Shown here: positions 55,200 through 64,000 of the stretch, piece by piece
Numbering within the stretch: position 1 is the first letter of the stretch
Layout of the letters: each line of letters opens with the position of its first letter
Assembly (NCBI GenBank): GCA_031769625.1
Contig: JAUIMM010000211.1
Coordinates: forward strand, 11,241,001-11,305,000
DNA length: 64,000 nt
Direction: 5' to 3'
From: Taudactylus pleione
Taxonomy: Eukaryota > Chordata > Amphibia > Anura > Myobatrachidae
Translations under genes and position numbers: made by a program
Notes under the pieces: model-generated
The model's database searches: none
Told to the model about the DNA's origin: nothing
The model's input: only the letters and a program-made list of their open reading frames with translations

Positions 55200-55985
55200 A
55201 CCGAGGCAGTGATATGATGTGAGCAGGGGATTGGAGGCAGCAGGAATCCACAGACTGAAAGTTATATAGTGGAAGGAGCAGTATCCCCCAGCAGCGCAGA
55301 GTATATCAAGAGATTAGTGATGTGTTAGTGAGGACAGGGCTGCATTTGACAGGGGCAGTGACATGATGTGAGGAGGGGAATGGAGGCAGCAGGAAGTCAC
55401 ATACTGAGCGTTATATAGTGGGAGAAGCAGGGTTCCCCAGCAGCACAGAGTATATCAGGAGATGAGTGATGTGTTAGTGAGGACAGGGCTGCATGTGACA
55501 GGGGCAGTGACATGATGTGAGCAGGGGATTAGAGGCAGCAGGAAACCACAGACTGAGCGCTATATAGTGGGAGAAGCAGGGTTGCCCAGCAGCACAGTGT
55601 ATATCAGGAGATGAGGGATGTGTCAGTGAGGACAGGGCTGTATGTGACAGGGGCAGAGACATGATGTGAGGAGGGGAATGGAGGCAGCAGGAAGCCACAG
55701 ACTGAGCGTTATATAGTGGAAGGAGCAGGGTCTCCAGCAGCACAGAGTATATCAGGAGATGAGTGATGTGTTAGTGAGGACAGAGCTGCATGTGACATGA
55801 TGGGAGGAGGGGAATGGAGGCAGCAGGAAGTCACAGACTGAGAGTTATATAGTGGAAGGAGCAGGGTCTCCAGCAGCACAGAGTATATCAGGAGATGAGT
55901 GAGGTGTTAGTGACGACAGGGCTGCATGTGACAGGGGCAGTGACATGATGTGAGGAGGTGAATGGAGGCAGCAGGAAGCCACAGA
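55200..55985. repeat. Satellite-like array, unit about 148 bp, six units
   Basis: Each unit carries cagtgacatgatgtgaggag, aggcagcaggaagccacaga, gttatatagtggaaggagc, agcagcacagagtatatcag and gatgagtgatgtgttagtga. Units begin near 55210, 55360, 55507, 55658, 55793 and 55940. A broken seventh unit resumes at 56336 after an inserted MITE. Confidence 0.9.
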
Positions 55986-55986
55986 C

Positions 55987-56335
55987 TAAAGGTGCCCACA
56001 CACATACCGATGTCCTCACGATACGATTTTATGGCCAATTTCCTCATGAACTTTCACGGGAGCTCCCTTGCCGTCGTGATCACGATTTGGAGTTAAAAAT
56101 GTCCAATCTGACTCAAGATCTATCTTGCAGCCAATGCATTGTATCCCAGATTGGCTAATCTGCCCTACAGCATGGCAGATCAGAAGATGCGATGTACGAC
56201 GAGCGGCGACGCGCATCGGCATCGTGCTCGTGAGTATAAACTCACGATTTGTACTTTTTTTACCCGATTCGTCGTCACGATTCGTCGAAATCGGACAAAT
56301 CGTGTAAAATGTCGCTATGTGTGTGGGCACCTTAA
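55987..56335. mobile_element. MITE inserted in the satellite array (AAGGTGCCCACACACA ends)
   Basis: The left end taaaggtgcccacacacata and right end tatgtgtgtgggcaccttaa are inverted. The satellite reads cagact before it and gaggcatatagcgg after it, corresponding to cagactgagcgttatatagtgg in intact units, so the insertion point is exact. Confidence 0.88.
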
Positions 56336-56891
56336 GAGGCATATAGCGGAAGAAGCAGAGTATTGATGTGAGGCAGATGTCACAGTGATGCAGGTAAATT
56401 GTGGTGCAAAATATACCCCTATATAAAATCACACTTGTCTAACGTCCCGGAAGGTCCGGGAAGCTCCTGAAAATTTCGGGAAGGTGGATAAGTCTCCCGG
56501 GGGCTGCTCACCTCCAATGACGCAATTTGCATTGCATGGCGGAAGGAGGGGCTACAAGGACTCAATTGCATCATCAGACACCCAGACTCGCCCACCTCCG
56601 CCGAGACCCATCCATAGGCATCCCAGGCCAGCCCACCTCTGTCAAGACCCACACCCTGTAGTGCCAACCTGGCTGCCTCCAAAAGGTTGTCAAGTATGTA
56701 TAAAATAAAGTTCATAAGTCCAATTACTGTCAGCTATTTTCTAATGCTCCAGTGTATTGTTCCTTCAAAGCTTACTCTTCATATTGTGAAAGTGTTCAAC
56801 GGTCTCTTTCCCCAACATACCAGGCTCTGGGGACGATGCAGGGTTGCACGTTTCAATCAACTTGGCCTTAATTACACTCTGCAGGGAACAT

Positions 56892-57442
56892 AGGGCCTGA
56901 TTCAGAGCTGAACGCTCTGACCAGAGCGCTCGCTCTGAATCAGGGCCCTCCTACCTGTTTTAGGAGCGTCCTCATGGACGCTCGCATAGCTGTGGGTTAC
57001 CACCCACAGCTTATGTGAGCGTCCATGATGATGGTCGCGATGGTCAAGACCATCGCGATCATCGGGCTTGCGACGGAGACCCTGCAGTAGAGTCTCGCTG
57101 CCGCAAGCCCTGGAGTGATTTTGGCTCTATCAGAGCCGAAATCACTCCCACTGACATCACTAGTGATGTCAGTGGGGCCGGCTTGAGACGGTAGGCGTTC
57201 CCATGGGAACGCCTCCGTCTGGCATGCACGCCCCCGGCACGCCCACCAAAGGGGGCATGTTGTCAATCAACATCGACAGCATGCCCCCTTTGGTGCGAGA
57301 CCCGGAGCGATGGAGAGCCCGTCGCTCTCCGGGTCTCGCGCATGCGCACGACGGAGCTCCCTCCGTCGTGCGCATGCGCAGTGGGGGACATCGACCCACT
57401 TGCGAGAGTACTGCCGCTCACGAGCGGGTCTGAATGACCCCC
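56892..57442 (+). mobile_element. Tandem-hairpin MITE-like element, copy 4
   Basis: This 551 bp copy has the same orientation and order as copy 1, from GGGCCTGATTCAGAGC to CTGAATGACCCCC, flanked by ATA at 56889-56891 and 57443-57445. The hairpins are those of copy 1, with a better-preserved gagacccggagcgatggaga / ctccgggtctc stem and a 19-bp gcgcatgcgcacgacggag stem. Confidence 0.88.
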
Positions 57443-58030
57443 ATAATGCGGATATTCTCCTGTATGCCTAGTTGTACGCATCAATGTGACCTACCTGCAC
57501 GCTTGGTTTCGTATCCATTAATACTGCTCAGTTGCTCCAGCCCTACACCTGGTGCAAGAAAGCCATCTGAAAACTGATGGAGCTCTGCCTAGGACAACTC
57601 TGCAAAGGCCTGCGGTTTAGTCAGCACGCCTCCAGTGAGCTTAGCCTACATGCATGCGCCCCATTGTCACCCAGTCATGCCCGTTTCTCCGCAAGTAGAG
57701 ATGCGATTGAGTTGCCTATGACTATGAAGCGTCTGTAAATGTGAGTTATGGGCTTCAGAATGCTCCCAAGATCCGTCCGTAAAACCCGCTTACATGCAGG
57801 GTCAGTGACGTCATTATTCGGTAACTACATTTCACGTTTCACGTGGTTTTATTTCCAACACAAACAATGTCACATTTTACCAGCTGCTTATGCAAAATGC
57901 CATTGAAATAGCAAGCAAATAGTGACCGGGACATTTGCATTGATACATATTCACTATACTTTATATGCTCCCCAGACGTGACCTAATCCATGAACTGAAC
58001 ATGGAAATTAGGACACGACACGTGGTCTTT

Positions 58031-58032
<2 letters not shown>

Positions 58033-58062
<30 letters not shown>
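58033..58062. repeat. (CA)n microsatellite
   Basis: About 15 CA units. Confidence 0.95.
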
Positions 58063-58065
<3 letters not shown>

Positions 58066-58776
58066 CAGTCAGCACCGTCCTGCTTCCCACCAGCACAAAA
58101 CACACAACGTCGCCTTTCTACCAGGAACTGAGAGCCGATGACGACCAACAGCATTAACAAAGAGCCTGACACAGCATAAAAAGAATGTATACAATCTTCT
58201 ACATTGTTCATTACCGAACACAGGTTTTAAGGCAAATATTTATTCACACACTGGTTTACTGGACATAAAAACACTGTATTATGTTTCTCTACAATGCAAG
58301 TATTACATTTAATGGCAACTGTAACCCATATAATAAATAATACAAATCAGCATAGCATATTTACATGGGATTGCGGAGGAGATAAAAGGGTTTGTTTTAT
58401 TTGCTGCATACACATAAATTTGCAGTATATTATTGTAGCAAAAGTTTTTCTGTTTTGTATACATTTATGGCATTAATATTGCCATGCTGCTGGTATCATG
58501 TATGATATGGGTAAAACCGAGCGCTGGCATATTTCTTTTCTGTTATATACAGTAATGTGCAGTAACCCATAGCAACCAGACATATTCTTTTACTGCTAGG
58601 AGGTTATCTACAGCATATAAATCATTTTACTATTGAGGATAAAGTTTCAGGGGTTATTCAGCTTCATGTGACTTTTATTACTTGGCTTGTGACTGGCTTC
58701 CCGGCAGCTTTTACTTACATTCATACACAGATTTATTATTTAGGCTTGTTTTTATTACTGTAGCCAGAGACAGATT

Positions 58777-59124
58777 GAAGCTGCGTACACACGTTCAGAT
58801 AAAGTGAACGATTTAAACGATAACGATAAGGATCTTATCGTTATCGTTCAAATCGTTCACGTTAATGCCCCTGCAAACGAGCAAATGATGGTCAATGCGC
58901 GGGCACGAATGGTCGTTATCGACCATCGCCTGGGAAAGCCGGCATACATGGTCGATTTCGACCATGTTAGCTTGTTTACTATAGGGACCCGCGATCGTTA
59001 ATCGTAGGTTGTTATAGGTTAATGCATGTGTTGGATGTTCGATAACTATCATGCGGAACGATCAGAGAACGATCGTTATCGTTATCTGATCGTCGTGCAG
59101 TTGTCCCATGTGTACGCACCTTAA
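58777..59124. mobile_element. MITE (GCTGCGTACACACGTTC ends, atcgtt-rich interior)
   Basis: The left end gaagctgcgtacacacgttc and right end catgtgtacgcaccttaa are imperfect complements. The interior has repeated ataacgataag/cttatcgttatc and gtcgatttcgaccat stems. It is related in style to the insert at 51753-52067. Confidence 0.8.
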
Positions 59125-59549
59125 GACCTCATGGGTCCCCAGGCTAGACACAGTATTAGTCCACTTCCTTTTCATTTTTCCTGCAGCAGACCAGCATTAT
59201 GGAAACTGTCGCTCTGTGTCTGTTGTGGAAGTTTAAGACTCAGAGTGCCAAACATGCTGGAGCCCAGAGTTGGATTAAGGGCCACATGGGCCAGGGGCTG
59301 AATATTTTCAAGGGCCTATATTGAGAAGGGCAGGAGGTGTGGCCAGTGTTGGGTGGGTGTGGCCAGTGCTGTGTGGGTGTGACCAGAGTCATGTGGGTGT
59401 GTACTTCCCCTACTACACCATCAGCAATACTGTCCTCCCTAAATACATAGACAAATGATGACAAAGAAAAAACCTGCAAAAAACAATTTTAATAATTTTG
59501 ATTTATGGTCATCTAGGCAGCTGTTAACCATCATGCAGCCATGATGATT

Positions 59550-59762
59550 GGCCTATTTTTATGTGCAGGCCTGTTGGGCCTATTTTTATGTGCAGGCCTG
59601 TTGGGCCTATTTTTATGTGCAGGCCTGTTGGGCCTGTTTTTATGTATAGGCCTGTTGGGCCTATTTTTATGTGCAGGCCTGTTGGGCCTATTTTCATGTG
59701 CAGGCCTGTTGGGCCTATTTTTATGTGCTGGCCTGTTGGGCCTATTTTTATGTGCAGGCCAT
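59550..59762. repeat. 27-bp minisatellite, eight copies
   Basis: The unit is gcctatttttatgtgcaggc followed by ctgttgg. The period is a multiple of three, giving open frames on both strands that are not genes. Confidence 0.94.
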
Positions 59763-62662
59763 CCACCCCATTGATATTCCGGCCCTGCTGGAGCCTGTAG
59801 TTCAACAACAACAAATGGAGAGCAGACACCTCTAGTGCATGTTTCAATAAAATGATATTTCTATAGAAGAGGGAGGCTTAGCTCTTCAGAAAGGCTAAGC
59901 ATGTATAAATGTGGTTACACAACATCGTGCCACAGCCACGTCCCTTTGTACCCATTCATAATATACCAACATTGGGAAGTATGCCCGAGCCCTAAAATAT
60001 GTAGGCAGAGATTGTTGCCTTTAGAGATGGCACAGGTCACTCTGCACTTTGCACCACATAAAATCACCCACCTGTAGTTATGCCTATTTATTTCCTGTGT
60101 GCTGTACACTCAGTCTAATATTTGTGCCTTTGGATAAACACCACAAAATCGCTTCATGGATACACAAGAATGCCATGCACAGGATAGAGCTGAGCTGTGT
60201 CATATCAAAGGGCAACTGGAATTACATTGCTAATAACAACTGTTAGTAAAAAAAGAGGACATGAGGAGCAAAGAGCAATGTATTTTGTCAATATTTCAGG
60301 AGGGTACGTAAAAGCTTATAGATCAACATTGCTGATTCTGAAAAGTCAGCAACCACACAAAACTCCAAACAATACACAATGGAAGTTACTAAAATATAGA
60401 TGTAACTGTAAAGTAACTGCTTGGTTTAGCCCATATTGGTGACATTGAGCAGTGTGAGGCTGGGGCATGACGACGCGTTTCGCATCACTTCAGAAGAAAG
60501 TGAAGCAGGATCTGGGCGGTCAGTCTACTCAGCTGGGTGAACTAACCAAAATGTGTGAGTCGCCGGCAGACTAGGCAGACATGATTTAGCCACATCTATG
60601 TCTTAAGTGAATCATGAGAGACGTAGGGTTTGCCTTTATATCATGTCACTGGAACAAAGGGTTCATCCACCCCCTCAGCGCCCTTGTTTGAGATTTTTTG
60701 TTATTACCGGTATGCACTCAGAAATGAACTTATCCAAGAAAGTATAAATATTCCTGAAGGGCAACTCTACCTCTGTTGTGGGGGTAGGCAAGTAAGTGGC
60801 ACAAGATGGTATTTACACTTTTGTTTCCAATCATCACTTTCAGTATATATATTTATATGCTACGTATATAACCGGCAGACATTATACTGTATATATGACC
60901 TGCTCTATCAGTGCCGACATATCACACTGTCCTGCAAACACGAGCCAGGCAGTTGTGTGTGCTAGGAAGACTTATTTATCATATGTCAAACAACAGGTCA
61001 ATTAGGGTGGTGGTATTATGGGTGTCAATAGTCTGAGCCACCACAACCACCCCCGCCCTTGCCTATGGGGAAAATACAGAAATAATAGTAGTGAAGGAAA
61101 CAGGACCTGGGTAACTAGAAGGTAGCACTACTGGCAGTCAGCTATAAAAGCCGCACTAGGAGGACTAATTGTACAGTACATCTCAACAGTGCAAAAAGTT
61201 TCTAAACAAAAAAAAACAACAGGTATAACAGAGTGTATAGACAGTGGCACCATATACGGGTGTGGCAGCTTTATTATACTGGTCTACTAAAAAAAAATAG
61301 TTTTCTCATGCCCGGTCAACAGCTTATTAATGGTCGTATTTGAATCCCCATTTTATTGAATTTGTCAAATAAAATAAGGGTGTAAATACAGAACAGAAAA
61401 TAAGGCTGAGGGAGGGGGGGGGGGTGTTTACAGATAAAAGAAAAACTCAACATCTTATAGAATTATTCTTATAATTTCACTAGTGTAGTTATTTATTTAG
61501 TATATTACCTAATATCAAAGAGTGGTCAACGTTTCTGGTACTGATAGCCGTCCAAGGCTTTATGGGATGGGGGATGGGAGTCACAATTTAAAATAAATAA
61601 TTATTGAGTTCACTTTGGGACTCCCCCACTTTAGTTAGTGAGTTTGTCGTTTTTGGTGTGTGTGTGAGTCAAACGTTTTGTTATTGATAAATCCCCACTT
61701 CCTGGACATTTTGTGCAGCCAAGAAAACACACAACAACCTAACAGCTACTGTATGCTGCACAGGGGCGATGATCAAACCGCACAGACGCTGTTAGAACGT
61801 GTCAATCGCAAATCATTTATGTTTAAGTTTGACATTTGTGTCCAAACAAGATTTTGCAGCTGAGAAGACATTATATGTAAGTGATCTGTACAGGGGGGAA
61901 ACCATCTATACACATCCTTAACAACTTGGGCGGCACTTTTATCTTTTTCACCGCAGAGGGGCAGGAAGCGATCAAGAGGTCAGCACCCGCCAAAGTCCAG
62001 GGTGACACATTGTAACAAGTTCTACAGCACAACACACCAACAAGTAACATGAAGAGTTTGGCAATAAGCTGAATTTACCTTGTTTTAGTGGAAGCGACAG
62101 CTGCCCTGGAAGAGACAGAAGGGTAGCAGGATTATATAGATATCCATGATTTATAATTATCCACATATTATATTATGCAGGTCCTGTTATAGGCTTAAGA
62201 TGTACTCACAGCAGCGTCACTTGAAAGCTCTTGTTATGATGGTGCTTTCACTTTTAGCTGAGTTACCAGGAGCCCCGGGGTGGAGACTGCCTGCACCTCC
62301 CCTGTCATTGTCACCAAAGATCCCTATGTCTGTGGGTGTTATCTGACCTCATACACTGATAGCAGGCAGCAGCCCCAGACCTCTGATAGACTGCACATCG
62401 CCTGCACAGAAGCACCAGCTGTATTATTACATTATATTATATCATATTGCAAATATGCTGTGTTATAATAGTGCAAGTACAGTGTATACTTCGTCTGCAA
62501 GAGAAATAACAATGCACAACAGTTACTTCTAATTGATTTCAGCATGCAAAGAATGAATATGACATATAAAACTCTCAGGTAGCTCTGCGTTCCGAGATAT
62601 GGCCCATTTATGATGATGTAGGGGTATTCCTAGTGAAGTGGGCAGAATGGAGAGAATCTTAC

Positions 62663-62700
62663 CAGCAATCTGCGTTCCGCGCAGAGGGGGCGGGGCCTAA
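62663..62700 (-). promoter_or_regulatory. BIK: Candidate BIK promoter and non-coding exon 1
   Basis: On the - strand a GC box (complement of GGGGGCGGGG, 62686-62695) and an upstream ATTGG (inverted CCAAT) precede CTCTGCGCGGAACGCAGATTG, which ends in CTG followed by the donor GTAAGATTC at 62662. BIK needs an upstream untranslated exon, because its first coding exon has only two leader bases after the acceptor. The link to BIK is inferred from strand and position only; the GC box could instead serve a + strand gene beyond the window, such as TTLL1. Confidence 0.4.
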
Positions 62701-64000
62701 CGACCCAATTAAATGAATCAGCTATCTGTCGCCTCCCCTATTCAAATATATGTGAATCACGGGATTACCCACACAAGATAACTGTGGTGCACTGAGTGAC
62801 AAGCATAGTGAGCGATTCCACCAAGACATTCCAGCAATGGGACAAAGATATCAGGGCAGGTGATCACTACTGTTGGACAGTGACAAGAGATGCCCCAGAA
62901 GAGGAGTACAAGCGACAAGCAAAGAGAAAGCACCCCCATGAATAGGCCACTATATTACATAGTACTTTCCTATGCTGTATGTTTGTGTCGTATGTTGTAT
63001 GTTTGTTTCGTATGCTGTATGTTTGTTTCGTATCCTGTATGTTTGTTTCGTATGCTGTATGTTTGTTTCGTATGCTGTATGTTTGTGTCGTATGCGGTAT
63101 GTTTGTGTCGTATGCTGTATGTTTGTTTCGTATGCTGTATGTTTGTTTCGTATGCTGTATGTTTGTTTCGTATGCTGTATGTTTGTTTCGTATGCTGTAT
63201 GTTTGTTTCGTTTTGTGCTCTTATTTGTGATTGATTGAATTAAAACAACTGTTATTTATTTTCTATCAAGAAAATATCAGATTATTGTAAAATAGCTTTT
63301 CACTATGACTATATTACTAATGTACATACAGTATAGTGCAAGTAGTGGTGCTCAAAAAATAGAGCTAGTAAAAACATTCTGAAATCATTTTAGTTTTTCT
63401 TGGCCTCAAATTAGTAATGTATGACTATTAGTAATGTATGACTATTTTTAGAAAGGAAACAAATGAAAAGTATTAAGTTGTTGTACAGTGTAATCAGCAA
63501 ACCTGGTGCCACTGCTATTAATGCCCGTTTTCCACCAGCAGCAATCACCCAGGTTATTGCCTGTGAACGCGCAGCAACCCGGATTACTGTGGAGGAGGAA
63601 ATAAGCTGGGGCTAGCGATCTGGCATTTCAAACCCTGGTCACAAAAAGGGTTAAACGCGTGTTCAACCCTGCTCGCGATGCAGTGTGAATGGGTAACCCG
63701 CGTCAATGCGACCCGGGTCCCGTTCACTGCATAGGAAAAGCCGTCGCTTGGCGATGAGGTCACCTCCAATCACCGACTCGCCACGTGATGGCATTAGTGC
63801 CGGGTCGGGCCGCCTGTCTGTAAGGGGTCTCAGCCGGGTGGCACCCGAGATGAGTGCATGAACATAATCCCGGGTGCGACCTGGCAGTCGAATGTAAAAG
63901 AGGTGTAGCTCTGTAGGGACATTTATAAATCCACTTTGCTATTAAAACAATTTGTTATAATGGTGGTGAGTAGTGCACAGAGCCGCCAATAGCTCAGTGT
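62701..64000. other. Region beyond BIK, no gene recognised
   Basis: Apart from a 20-bp minisatellite, the sequence shows only moderate G/C content with a few cgggt/acccg words near 63660-63900. By human synteny TTLL1 should follow on the + strand, but none of its exons is recognisable here. Confidence 0.5.
62978..63212. repeat. 20-bp minisatellite, about 12 copies
   Basis: The unit is tcgtatgctgtatgtttgtt. With a 20-bp period all three frames cycle through the same repeat, giving open frames rich in Cys, Val, Phe and Tyr that are not genes. Confidence 0.94.

Larger units (their letters stand above)
47507..62662. other. BIK: Presumed BIK first intron (about 15 kb), repeat-rich
   Basis: If the candidate exon at 62663 is right, this is the first BIK intron. 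It contains tandem-hairpin copy 4 (56892-57442), a relative (52557-53155), several MITEs, a satellite array (55200-55985), short minisatellites and microsatellites. No protein-coding exon was recognised. 50100-51470, 53510-54060, 54420-55190, 57450-58030 and 59850-62060 show nothing I can name. Confidence 0.5.

Noticed and set aside
59524..59847. Repetitive open frames on both strands
   Set aside because: 27-bp minisatellite artefact.
62890..63238. Three overlapping open frames rich in Cys, Tyr and Val
   Set aside because: They come from the 20-bp tandem repeat, which reads the same in all frames.
62701..64000. TTLL1, expected next to BIK by synteny
   Set aside because: No TTL-family exon could be recognised before the end of the window.

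Overview
The window is vertebrate nuclear DNA, most likely from a frog or toad (anuran). It is intron-rich, crowded with short inverted-repeat transposons, tandem repeats and tRNA-derived SINEs, and it carries a DIRS-type retrotransposon. Four conserved genes can be read exon by exon: TTLL12 (3' part, + strand), TSPO (- strand), MCAT (+ strand) and BIK (- strand). As I recall, this order and relative orientation match human 22q13. The species cannot be named from the sequence alone.

Layout: 1-3402 is taken to be TTLL12 intron, with one tandem-hairpin transposon copy and two minisatellites. 3403-7026 holds the last five coding exons of TTLL12. 7.1-14.2 kb is intergenic, with a 1.15 kb minisatellite, a cluster of hAT-like MITEs and two hairpin-rich elements. 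14620-18323 holds the three coding exons of TSPO, with a probable non-coding first exon at 21839. 21840-22300 looks like a shared divergent promoter. 22302-36476 holds the four coding exons of MCAT; its 8.4 kb third intron contains a nearly complete 6.15 kb DIRS element (28112-34258). 37.3-39.25 kb is the convergent MCAT/BIK intergenic region. 39644-47504 holds four coding exons of BIK, with a candidate GC-box first exon near 62.66 kb. That would make 47.5-62.6 kb a 15 kb first intron, filled with repeats.

Gene functions: MCAT loads malonyl units in mitochondrial fatty acid synthesis. TSPO is an outer mitochondrial membrane tryptophan-rich sensor protein. BIK is a pro-apoptotic BH3-only protein. 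TTLL12 is a tubulin-tyrosine-ligase-like protein. The genes are neighbours by conserved synteny, not an operon.

The most unusual content is a family of ~540 bp elements (copies at 59, 23909, 34607 and 56892). Each is a chain of roughly ten separate near-perfect hairpins laid end to end, with GGGCCTGATTCAG-type ends and, in three copies, matching 3-bp flanks. Two further element types (10068-10352 and 13502-14035) show the same chain-of-hairpins design with different sequences. The DIRS copy shows the full diagnostic architecture: inverted terminal repeats, an internal complementary region, and overlapping RT/RNase H and tyrosine recombinase frames. Its inverted repeats are identical over about 130 bp, which suggests recent insertion, yet it has a stop codon in gag and a frame break inside the RT.
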